NCBI GenBank assembly: GCA_017937485.1
Contig: JAGBDN010000001.1
Location: forward strand, 1 to 64,000
DNA from: Thermoguttaceae bacterium
Lineage (GTDB): Bacteria > Planctomycetota > Planctomycetia > Pirellulales > Thermoguttaceae
DNA: 64,000 nt
Reading direction: 5' to 3'
Part shown: positions 17,226 to 25,346 of the stretch, piece after piece
How positions within the stretch are numbered: the first letter of the stretch is position 1
Layout of the letters: each line of letters begins with the position of its first letter
Notes under the pieces: model-generated
Databases searched by the model: none
What the model was told of the DNA's origin: nothing
Seen by the model: the letters and a program-made list of their open reading frames with translations, nothing else
Made by a program: the position numbers and the translations under genes

Positions 17226-18701
17226 TCAGTCCCACCACCATTGGCCTTCCGGAATCGACGAGGCGACCGCGTCGCGCTTGGCTTCGACTTCGCCTTTGTC
17301 GTCGTATTTCAGGTTTTCTTCGTCGAGCGCGGTCGCCGGGCGAACGACGACGCCGCCGCCGGTCGGGTACGAAACGAGCGTCGCGCTGCGACGAACGGCG
17401 TTGGTCGCGGTTTGGGCGAATTGAATCGCGTTCAAACGTTCGGTTTTGAATTGCGCTTCGTCGCCGAGGAAGTCCATATCCCAACCGGTCTTCGCGTAGG
17501 CGCCTTCTTTTTGGAGGTACGCCGCGACGATCGACATATCGATCATATTGCGGAGGTTCGCGTAAACCGGAACGGCGTCGGCGATGCGGTCGAATTTCGC
17601 GGTGAAGCTCTTCGCGTAGGCTTTCGTCGCCGGGTTGCCGCCGTTTTTATTCGCGCTGCGGTTCCCGTTTTCGTCGACCAATTCGTTTTCGCCGACGAGG
17701 TTGACGCCGTTGCCGACGAGTTGCATCGCGGTTCCGTCTTCGGTCATAACGACGCAGTCGTAATCCGGTTGGAAGTACCAACGAACGAGAGCGTTGCTAG
17801 CGCGACCGCGCGGGTTCGAGCGTTCGGCGTAGGTCGTCAATTTGACCGGCGCTTCTTCGAGGCCGATGCCGATCAGCTTCATACGGTAGTCGGCGGCGAC
17901 GAGGGTCGCGGCGAAGTTCGTTTTCGGCGAAACGCCCCAAACTTGGACGTTTTGAAGGCCGAGCGCGTCCGCCATTCCGAGCGCGTAATCGACGATTTGA
18001 CCGTCGTCCGAGAGGTTCGGATGCGGCGTGTTTTTCAGGTACGCTTGCATATTGCGGAGACCTTCGGCGGTCGGGTCGATCGAGCAACCGACGAGTTTGT
18101 TCCCTTTGCCGTCGGCCGGGAACGCGCGAAGAGCGACGACGAGGTCTTCGAGTTTCAGCGTCGGGCGGCCGCTGCGAGCGCCGACGGTCGCGCCTTCGGC
18201 TCCGACGGTCCAACCTTCGGCCGGGCCCGCGACGACGATTTCGCCCGATTCCGGATAAACGTAAACGTTTTCAATACGAGTCAGACCGGCGAGATTCGCC
18301 ATATCGGCGGTAACGACGCCGCCGTTTTCTTTGATCGCCGCTTCGAGGCGAGTCAACGAAACTTTGCGCGACTTGCTGACGGCTTTCATTTCGCTCGGAA
18401 CGCCGTAAAGCGCGGCTTGGCGCATCGCGGCGAGCGTTCCGTCGTCGAGGATAACGCGTTCGAGAACGCCGTCCGGGCGAACGACGACGCCGGAACCGTC
18501 GCCGCCTCCGCCGTTGTTGTCGTTATCGTTATCGTTGTCGTTATCGTTGTCGTTGTTGTTATTGTCGTTATCGTTGTCGTCGTCGTCGTCGGCGAAGGCG
18601 ACGGGCGCGTCGACAAAGTAAGGAGTCGACGCGGGAACGGCGACGAAAACCGCCAACGCCAAAAGGGCGCTCCATCGAAGGAAGGAACTGATCCGACTCA
18701 T
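17226..18701 (-). CDS. Secreted DUF1598-like planctomycete protein with Asp/Asn linker
   Basis: A 491-residue protein from ATG 18701 after TAGGAG. A signal peptide ends near residue 37 (VAFA). A 26-residue run of only Asp and Asn follows, then a Gly spacer and a globular domain of about 420 residues. Conserved-looking stretches include VVRPDGVLERVILDDGT, LKLEDLVVALRAFPADGKG, WYFQPDYDCVVMTEDGTAMQ and a C-terminal aromatic EGQWWWD. The pattern agrees with DUF1598, a family I know only from planctomycetes; this is recognition by eye. It is likely exported and possibly extracellular or periplasmic. No catalytic motif is evident. The DN run could bind calcium. Confidence 0.65.
   Translation of the reverse strand: MSRISSFLRWSALLALAVFVAVPASTPYFVDAPVAFADDDDDNDNDNNNNDNDNDNDNDNDNNGGGGDGSGVVVRPDGVLERVILDDGTLAAMRQAALYGVPSEMKAVSKSRKVSLTRLEAAIKENGGVVTADMANLAGLTRIENVYVYPESGEIVVAGPAEGWTVGAEGATVGARSGRPTLKLEDLVVALRAFPADGKGNKLVGCSIDPTAEGLRNMQAYLKNTPHPNLSDDGQIVDYALGMADALGLQNVQVWGVSPKTNFAATLVAADYRMKLIGIGLEEAPVKLTTYAERSNPRGRASNALVRWYFQPDYDCVVMTEDGTAMQLVGNGVNLVGENELVDENGNRSANKNGGNPATKAYAKSFTAKFDRIADAVPVYANLRNMIDMSIVAAYLQKEGAYAKTGWDMDFLGDEAQFKTERLNAIQFAQTATNAVRRSATLVSYPTGGGVVVRPATALDEENLKYDDKGEVEAKRDAVASSIPEGQWWWD
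18512..18592. repeat. GTC/GTT trinucleotide repeat coding Asp-Asn run
   Basis: About 27 consecutive triplets that are almost all GTC, GTT or ATC-type on the plus strand, read as alternating Asp/Asn codons on the coding strand. It is a slippage-prone microsatellite inside a coding region. Confidence 0.85.
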
Positions 18702-18877
18702 AAAAATCTCCTAAAAATTCGATTAGGTTGGACGGTGGAAATCCGAACGGCGACGGACGGCGGAGCGTTGGGAAGAACGCGGAACCGAACGGCGCGGCGT
18801 CGGGGCGGAGCGTCGCTTTCGTCGACGGCGCGAGCGAAACGACTCTTGGCGACGCAAACTTCGCCGCTATCTTCTCA

Positions 18878-18906
18878 ATGATAATTTCGACCGCCTCTTT
18901 AAGCAA
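18878..18906 (-). promoter_or_regulatory. Possible promoter for the DUF1598-like gene
   Basis: Minus strand: TTGCTT, 17 nt, TATCAT, about 175 nt upstream of the start codon. Plausible, with a long leader. Confidence 0.45.
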
Positions 18907-19308
18907 GCGATAACTTCGTAAAATCGCCTATTTTCTCAAAATTTTTTTCGTTCGACGGCTTTGCGCGCCGGTTTTAACGGTCGTCGCGATTGTTGAAGTC
19001 GGTTAAACGGGGGGAAGTTTAAGGGGACGAGGCGGCGAAGAATTGAAGAGGGGACGCGTCGCGGAAATTTGCCCAAGTTGTCTATCTTTTTTATTCGAAA
19101 AATGTAAAAGATAAAAGCGACAAAAAAACAGATTGATTCTTAGAAGTTTTAAACTTGAGGTGAAGTTCTCGAAGCGGTTCGTCGAAAAATAAGATATGCG
19201 TTTTTTGCGCGTCGTCGAGAGGAAACGATTGATTTTAAAGTTCGTCGAGCTTTGCGCGCGTGAAAACATTAATATAAATATTGTCAAAAAAACGATGGAA
19301 TCGTTCTT
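18907..19308. other. AT-rich intergenic region, no gene seen
   Basis: About 400 nt, richer in A/T than its surroundings, between divergent secreted-protein genes. It presumably carries the promoter of the gene at 19309 (a TATAAA at 19273 is the best -10-like string, with a TTGCGC too close at 15 nt). I see no credible gene, RNA or repeat. Confidence 0.5.
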
Positions 19309-22164
19309 ATGAAGAAGAAACTGTTGGAGTTTCCCCTCGCGTGTTGCGCCGCGTTCGGCGTTTGTTGGTCGACCGGCGAAGCGTTGACGTCGGCCTCTTG
19401 CGCCGCGGAGACGCCGTTTTTAACGCGGGCCGGCGTCGCTTTCGCTCAATCGGACGTTTTGGCGACGGTTCTCGACGCGATTAACTCCGGCGCGGACGGC
19501 GCGGCTGCGACCGACGTTGAAATCGCGGCGACGCAGTTTAACGGCGGGCCGTTGCAGCAAGCGGCGAAAAGAACGTTTGGGATAACGCGCGGGTTGGCCA
19601 ACGGATTTAAATCGACCGAGCAAATCGAACGCGAACTTGCCGAAAAGCGAGACGCGCGGGCGAACGAACGTCGCTCGGCGCGACATAACGCGGCTCCGGC
19701 CGACGTTTCGACGCAAAACGTCGCGCCGACGCCGGTTCCGGCTCCGGCGAAGACCGAAACGACGGTCGCGCAAGAAGCCGTCGAAGCTCCGGAAACTCCG
19801 GAAACGTCGCAAGAAGCGGAAGCGAAAGCGCGCGAAGCGGCGGAAAGGGCGGCGCGCGAAGCGGCGGCCGAACAAGCGGAAGAGCGTTCCGCGGAAGAAA
19901 AAACGCGCGCTTTGACCGGCGACCAAGAGAACGCGCCGGACGCTCGCGTCGATTTGCCGGAAGTCGACGCGTCGGCGCACGCGCCGACCGAAGAATCGAA
20001 ATCGACCGCGACCGAAGCTCCGGCGACGGCGGCGACCGGTTCGACGCTCGGCTTCGCGGACGCGCAAAAAGCGACGCAAGAAATGACGAACGATATGCTT
20101 TCGACGTTGACGTCGCGCGGCGGCATGTCGCTTTACGACCGTTGGCGCGCTTACGACGCCGGAGTGCGTCGCCAAACGTCGGCGCTCGAGTCGGGAAGCG
20201 AATTGAACGGCCGTTGTCGTTTGCGTTGGTATGAAAAACTTTACGCCGACCCGGCGCGTTCGGCGGGCGAAGTCGAGTTTTTCTCTCGCGCTTGGGGCGG
20301 GTTCTTCTCCGGCTCGACGGCGGACGTCGTCTCCGGCGTTCGTTTGGCGCGCGCCAAAATGGACGTCGCGTTGCGCAACGACCAGCCGACGAAACCGGCT
20401 CCGTCGACGCCGCAAGAGGCGATCGAAGTCTTGAAAACGGCTCTCGTCGAAACGGCGGCCCTGCACGCTCGCGCGCTCGCGCCGATGAGCAAAGACGACG
20501 TCGCGGCGGTTTCGCGGGAAGCGCATTCGATCTTTTGCGCGCAAGCTCAAAGCGGACACACCGTTCCGAGTCGCGGTCGCGCGAAATATTTGATCGACGC
20601 GATGCAAAAAATGAACAAAAGCGCGCTTTACGACGCCGCCGAAACCGCGCTTTCGACGCTCGACGAAAAAACGCTCGAACTCTTGGCGCAAGTCGATTTT
20701 GGGACGCTTGAAAAAGTGCGCGTCGACGGGCAAGAAATGGGACGCGTTTCGACCGAAGCCGGCGATATTCTTTTCGGCGATAAAAATTCGACCGTTTGGA
20801 ACCTCGACCAATATTCGACCGTTTGTTGCGTCGTCGATTTGGGCGGTCGCGACGAATACCGCGAAGGCGTTTGCAACGTCAACCGTCCGGTTTTGATCGT
20901 TTTGGATCTCGGCGCGGACGACGACAATTACGTCGGGCAAAACCCGGGTATTCAAGGCGGCGCGATTCTCGGCGTCTCCGTTTGGTACGACGGCGGCGGA
21001 AACGACCGCTACCTCGCGAAAGACGTCGCGCAAGGGAGTTGCGTCGGCGGCGTCGGGATTCTCGTCGACGAAAGCGGCGACGACCGCTACCTCGGTTTCC
21101 TCCGGGCGCAAGGTCAAGCGCTTTGCGGGCTCGGGCTCCATATCGACCGCGCCGGAAACGACGATTATCGCGCCGCGTTGTGGGCGCAAGGCGTCGGCGC
21201 TCCCGGCGGGTTCGGCGCGATTCTCGACAAAGACGGGAACGACCACTATTACGTCGGCGGCTATTATTACGACTCTTATCCGGAACACCCGGGCTACGAC
21301 GGTTGGGGCCAAGGGATCGGCGCCGGGATTCGACGCGTCGCTTGCGGCGGAATCGGACTTTGCCTCGACTGCGGCGGGGACGACGCTTACGAGTTCGATT
21401 ACTTCGGACACGGCGGCGGTTACTGGATGGGCGTCGGCGTCGCTCGCGACTTCGCCGGGAACGACGTCCGTTACGCCGCCACGTCGACGCGTTACGACGG
21501 TTCGCGTCGCGACCAAGCGCGTTGGCAACGCTTCGGCTGCGGGTTCGGTTGCCACTACGCCGTCGGTTATCTCTTTGACGACCTTGGCGACGACGCGTAC
21601 AACGGCACGATTATGGGGCTCGGAATGGGTTGGGACCTCGGCGCCGGTTTCCTCGTCGATTTCCTCGGCGACGACGCGTTCGAAGCGACCGGCGGTTTGA
21701 CGCAAGGCGCGGGCGGCGAAGGGAGCGTCGGCGTTTTGATGAATTATCGCGGTTCCGACATTTACCGCGGCAACAACCAAGGCTACGCTTCGTCGCATTT
21801 AACGTATCACTCGCCGAGCGATTGCGGCGCGAACTACAGTTTCGTCGTCGATCACGGCGGGAACGACCAATACGGCAGTCGCGCCGCGAACAACGCCGTT
21901 ACGACGCGCGGTATGACGACCGGTTTCATTATCGACCGTCCGGCGCCGGACGAGCCGCAACCTCAAACGAACGCGCAGGGCCAAGCTCAACCGCAAGCGG
22001 GCGCGCGTCCGTCGACGGCGCAAGGTTTCCAAAGCGCGCCCGGTGCGATTCGCACGATGGCGGCGCCGCCTCCGACGGTCGAACCGGTGTATAACTTCGA
22101 CAACGGCGGCGGAATCCAAGGCGGAATGGGGCGCGGTTGGCGTCTCTTCGGCGGCGGAATGTAA
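19309..22164 (+). CDS. 951-aa exported protein with GG-N/D-D-Y repeats
   Basis: The N-terminus MKKKLLEFPLACCAAFGVCW is a signal or membrane anchor. Residues about 105-250 are an Ala/Glu-rich linker with likely coiled coil. A helical middle domain (about 255-500) precedes a repetitive C-terminal region (about 505-870) in which units of some 30-45 residues recur around a G-x-D-x-Y core: GGGNDRYLAKD, ESGDDRYLGF, RAGNDDYRAA, KDGNDHYYVGG, CGGDDAYEFD, DLGDDAYNGT. Each is followed by a Gly-rich turn such as GGVGILVDE. Regularly spaced Gly/Asp turns suggest a parallel beta-helix or similar solenoid, perhaps calcium-binding. The tail is Gln/Pro/Gly-rich. I know of similar unnamed planctomycete proteins but no function. 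The ribosome site is weak (GATGGAA). Confidence 0.6.
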   Translation: MKKKLLEFPLACCAAFGVCWSTGEALTSASCAAETPFLTRAGVAFAQSDVLATVLDAINSGADGAAATDVEIAATQFNGGPLQQAAKRTFGITRGLANGFKSTEQIERELAEKRDARANERRSARHNAAPADVSTQNVAPTPVPAPAKTETTVAQEAVEAPETPETSQEAEAKAREAAERAAREAAAEQAEERSAEEKTRALTGDQENAPDARVDLPEVDASAHAPTEESKSTATEAPATAATGSTLGFADAQKATQEMTNDMLSTLTSRGGMSLYDRWRAYDAGVRRQTSALESGSELNGRCRLRWYEKLYADPARSAGEVEFFSRAWGGFFSGSTADVVSGVRLARAKMDVALRNDQPTKPAPSTPQEAIEVLKTALVETAALHARALAPMSKDDVAAVSREAHSIFCAQAQSGHTVPSRGRAKYLIDAMQKMNKSALYDAAETALSTLDEKTLELLAQVDFGTLEKVRVDGQEMGRVSTEAGDILFGDKNSTVWNLDQYSTVCCVVDLGGRDEYREGVCNVNRPVLIVLDLGADDDNYVGQNPGIQGGAILGVSVWYDGGGNDRYLAKDVAQGSCVGGVGILVDESGDDRYLGFLRAQGQALCGLGLHIDRAGNDDYRAALWAQGVGAPGGFGAILDKDGNDHYYVGGYYYDSYPEHPGYDGWGQGIGAGIRRVACGGIGLCLDCGGDDAYEFDYFGHGGGYWMGVGVARDFAGNDVRYAATSTRYDGSRRDQARWQRFGCGFGCHYAVGYLFDDLGDDAYNGTIMGLGMGWDLGAGFLVDFLGDDAFEATGGLTQGAGGEGSVGVLMNYRGSDIYRGNNQGYASSHLTYHSPSDCGANYSFVVDHGGNDQYGSRAANNAVTTRGMTTGFIIDRPAPDEPQPQTNAQGQAQPQAGARPSTAQGFQSAPGAIRTMAAPPPTVEPVYNFDNGGGIQGGMGRGWRLFGGGM

Positions 22165-22189
22165 TCCGTTGAAATTTTGAAAGCGAGAA

Positions 22190-22224
22190 AAGGGCGAGCG
22201 TCTGAACGGCGTTCGTCCTTTTTT
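22190..22224 (+). terminator. Terminator after the repeat protein
   Basis: 12-bp stem with G-T wobbles (AGGGCGAGCGTC / GGCGTTCGTCCT), loop TGAAC, then TTTTTT. Confidence 0.7.
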
Positions 22225-22273
22225 CGCGGGACGTTCGGGGAGTCGAGGGAGGCGAGGGAGGCGAAGGGGCGAA

Positions 22274-23122
22274 ATGGAAGCGCGCGGGGAAACGGCGTCG
22301 ACCGGCTTTTGGAAGCGGGAAGTCGTCGAAGGTTGCGTCGACGTCGCGGACTTGGTTTCGCCGTCGAAGTTGGCGGATTTCGTCATTAATCCTTACGTCG
22401 GCTGTCCGCACGCTTGCCGATACTGTTACGCTCGCTTCACGACGCGCTTTCGTCCGGAGCGACCGGAGCTTTGGGGCGATTTCGTCGACGTCAAACGCTG
22501 TTCGAAACCGCTCGGCGCGAAGCGGCTGACCGGCAAAACCGTCTTTATGTCGTCGGTTACCGACGCGTACAACCCGGCGGAGCGGAAATACGGCGCGACC
22601 CGGCGGATTCTCGAAGAATTGGCGCCGATCGACTGTTTTCTCTCGGTTACGACGAAGTCGAACCTAATTTTGCGCGACCTCGACCTCCTGAAAGCGCGAG
22701 CCGAGCGCGGTTTAGCGAGCGTTTCCATTTCGCTCAATACGTTGGACGACGCGTTCCGTTCCGAAATGGACGCCGCGTCGAGCGTTGCGGAACGGCTCGA
22801 AACGTTGCGCGTTTTGTCGGAGGCCGGCGTCCCGACGGTTCTTTTTATGTCGCCGATATTCCCGTTCGTTACCGATTTCCGAGCGTTGGTCGAGGCGGCG
22901 CGACCGTTCGTCGGCGAGGTTTGGTTCGAGAATTTGAAGTTGCGTCGCGGGTACAAAGAGGATATTTTGTCGTATATCCGCGCTCGTTTCCCGCAATTTT
23001 ACGCCGAGTATCTGAAAATTTACCGGCGCGGCGACGTCGGCTATTGGTCGGCGTTGAAGGAGGAAATCGCCGACTACTGCGAGCGAACCGGCGTTCCGAA
23101 CCGGATTTTCTTTCATTATTAA
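22274..23122 (+). CDS. Radical SAM protein, SplB/Rv2578c-like
   Basis: A 282-residue protein starting after GAAGGGG. The iron-sulfur motif is CPHACRYC (Cys44, Cys48, Cys51; CX3CX2C), preceded by the family string FVINPYVGC. Further features are LTGKTVFMSSVTDAYNPAE, ITTK-like SVTTKSNLILRDLDLL and VSISLNTLDDAFRSEMD. This is the COG1533 group related to spore photoproduct lyase, which in non-sporeformers is of unsettled function; DNA repair is often proposed. The trailing CX2C auxiliary cluster is not present. It is followed by proS with a 280-nt gap. Confidence 0.85.
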   Translation: MEARGETASTGFWKREVVEGCVDVADLVSPSKLADFVINPYVGCPHACRYCYARFTTRFRPERPELWGDFVDVKRCSKPLGAKRLTGKTVFMSSVTDAYNPAERKYGATRRILEELAPIDCFLSVTTKSNLILRDLDLLKARAERGLASVSISLNTLDDAFRSEMDAASSVAERLETLRVLSEAGVPTVLFMSPIFPFVTDFRALVEAARPFVGEVWFENLKLRRGYKEDILSYIRARFPQFYAEYLKIYRRGDVGYWSALKEEIADYCERTGVPNRIFFHY

Positions 23123-23165
23123 TAAGGGCGCGAAAAAAGCGGCGCGACGTTTTTTTAGAAAAGTC

Positions 23166-23196
23166 GCGTTTTGAGGGGTTGGGGCCCCTTAAAACG
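23166..23196. other. Perfect 12-bp hairpin upstream of proS
   Basis: CGTTTTGAGGGG and CCCCTTAAAACG pair (one G-T) around TTGGGG-type loop. No T-run follows, so it is not a simple terminator. It may be an mRNA element or a terminator-like 3' end for the radical SAM gene. Confidence 0.45.
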
Positions 23197-23402
23197 AACG
23201 GAAAAACGGGTAAAATTAAGGGTTGGTTCGCGCGTTGGTCGAAGGCGGCTCTTTCGCCGTCGAAACGAGCGTTTTTTCGAGTTTTAGCGAAAAACGCAAG
23301 CGTTGGAAACGCGTCGCGAACGATTCAAATTACCCAGATTACCCGTTCGGCGGTCGAGTAACCGCGACCGAGGCGGGGCGACGCCGAGAAGGAGAACGTC
23401 CG

Positions 23403-25193
23403 ATGTCGATGAAATGGTCGAAAACGCTGATTCCGACGATGAAGGAAACGCCGAACGGAGCGGAGATTCCGAGTCATATTTTGATGCTCCGCGCCGGGAT
23501 GATTTCGCAAGTGATGGCGGGCGCCTACGCGTTCCTGCCCCTCGGGTGGCGCGCGCTCCACAAGGCGACGAACATCGTTCGCGAAGAAATGAACCGAACC
23601 GGCGCTTCCGAGCTGTTTATGTCGGCGCTCTGCCCGCAATCGCTTTACGAACAAACGAACCGCGTCGAAGCGTTTGGCAACGTCCTCATTAAAACGACGC
23701 TGACCCGCGGCGGCGCGAAAACGCCGGTCGTCTTCTGCCCGACGCACGAAGAGGAAATCACGAGCATCGTTTCGCAATACGTCTCGAGCTATCGTCAGCT
23801 CCCGATGACGCTTTACCAAATCCAAACGAAGTTCCGCAACGAAGAGCGTCCGAAGTTCGGCCTTCTGCGCACGAGCGAATTCTTGATGAAGGACGCGTAC
23901 AGCTTCCACACGAATATTGAGTCGCTGAACGAAACGTACCAAGATATGTACGACGCTTACTGCCGCGTTTTCGAACGTTGCGGCCTCCCGTATTTGCCGG
24001 TCGAAGCGGAGTCCGGCCCGATCGGCGGCGACGCGTCGCACGAGTTTATGATTCCGTCCCCGAACGGCGAAGACGACGTCGTGTACTGCCCGACCTGCCG
24101 TTACGCGGCGAACGTCGAAAAAGCGGAAATCGGCGAAACGGTTTACGTCCGTCCGGAAGACGCGGTGTTGAAGGAAGTCGCGGAGCTGGACACCCCCGGC
24201 GCGCACACGATCGACCAAGTTTGCGCGTTCTTGAAGGCGAAACCGAAGCGCGTCGTTAAAACGTTGATTTACAACGTCGACGGCGCGGCGGTCGCGGTCT
24301 TGGTTCGCGGCGATTGCGACGTCAACGAAAACAAACTCCGCCGCGTTCTCGGCGCCGAAAAGGTCGAGTTGGCCGACGACGCGACGATCGAGCGCGTTAC
24401 CGGCGCTCCGGTCGGTTTCGCGGGCCCGGTCGGCTTGAAAGAAAAGATCAAGATCGTCGCCGACCCGACGATTAAAGAGTTGGTCAACGTCATTGTCGGC
24501 GCGAACAAAGCCGAGAAACACTTGGTCAACGTCAACCTCGACCGCGACTTTACGGTCGACGTTTACGGCGACGTTCGCAACGCGCTCCCGGGCGACGCTT
24601 GCCCGCGTTGCGGCGCTCCGATGACGATGCAAAACGCGATCGAAGTCGGCCACGTCTTTAAACTTGGGACGAAATACACCGAAGCGCTGAACGCGAAATT
24701 CCTCGACGACTCCTTGGCGCAACAAACGATTATTATGGGCTGCTACGGGATCGGCGTCAGCCGCGTCGTCGCCGGTTTGGTCGAAACGAGTTGGGACGAC
24801 GCCGGGATCGTTTGGCCGGTCGCGCTCGCGCCTTACGAAGTCTGCGTTTGCCCGATCAAGGCGACGGACGAAGCGAGTATGGCCGCCGCGGAAAAGATCG
24901 CCGCGGAACTCGAAGCGCAAGGCGTCGACGTCATCGTCGACGACCGCGACCAACGCCCGGGCGTCAAGTTCAAGGACGCCGACCTGATCGGTTTCCCGGT
25001 GCGCGTTACGATCGGCAAAAGCCTGCAAGACGGTCAAGTCGAAGTCAAATGGCGTTGGGAAAAGGACGCGACGCTCGTCTCGGTCGAGGAAGTCGCCGCG
25101 AAACTCGCCGCCGACTTGGCCGAAGAACGCAAAACCGGCGCCCGCTTCGCCGAAGCGAAAAAAGCTCGCGACGCGCAAAAGTCCGCGAAGTAA
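23403..25193 (+). CDS. proS: Prolyl-tRNA synthetase
   Basis: A 596-residue protein. ATG 23403 follows AGAAGGAG; the frame is open 60 codons further upstream with no ribosome site. It is the bacterial type with an inserted editing domain: class II motif 1 around MISQVMAGAYAFLPLGWRAL, motif 2 FRNEERPKFGLLRTSEFLMK, the editing (INS) domain about residues 225-385, motif 3 YGIGVSRVVAGLVE, and an anticodon-binding domain with VCVCPIKATDE and DDRDQRPGVKFKDADLIGFP. It charges tRNA-Pro in the cytosol and clears mischarged Ala-tRNA. Placement next to alaS may be coincidental. Confidence 0.97.
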   Translation: MSMKWSKTLIPTMKETPNGAEIPSHILMLRAGMISQVMAGAYAFLPLGWRALHKATNIVREEMNRTGASELFMSALCPQSLYEQTNRVEAFGNVLIKTTLTRGGAKTPVVFCPTHEEEITSIVSQYVSSYRQLPMTLYQIQTKFRNEERPKFGLLRTSEFLMKDAYSFHTNIESLNETYQDMYDAYCRVFERCGLPYLPVEAESGPIGGDASHEFMIPSPNGEDDVVYCPTCRYAANVEKAEIGETVYVRPEDAVLKEVAELDTPGAHTIDQVCAFLKAKPKRVVKTLIYNVDGAAVAVLVRGDCDVNENKLRRVLGAEKVELADDATIERVTGAPVGFAGPVGLKEKIKIVADPTIKELVNVIVGANKAEKHLVNVNLDRDFTVDVYGDVRNALPGDACPRCGAPMTMQNAIEVGHVFKLGTKYTEALNAKFLDDSLAQQTIIMGCYGIGVSRVVAGLVETSWDDAGIVWPVALAPYEVCVCPIKATDEASMAAAEKIAAELEAQGVDVIVDDRDQRPGVKFKDADLIGFPVRVTIGKSLQDGQVEVKWRWEKDATLVSVEEVAAKLAADLAEERKTGARFAEAKKARDAQKSAK

Positions 25194-25346
25194 GACAGAT
25201 AAAATAAGCGTTTAAGCGTTCGACGGTTAACTGCCTGAACGCTTGAATTTCGTCAAAATAAAAAAAAGAGGCGCTCGTCGCGTCGACGGCGGTTAAGTCG
25301 ACGCGGCGCCCTCGAACCGCTCGAAATAAATCAAACGAAAATAACG

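Noticed and set aside
18386..18616. Thr/Ile-repeat minus-strand frame
   Set aside because: Out-of-frame reading of the Asp/Asn triplet run of the DUF1598-like gene.
19003..19287. 94-codon minus-strand frame in AT-rich DNA
   Set aside because: Lacks a ribosome site and its composition (Phe/Ser/Arg/Asn) is unlike coding regions here.
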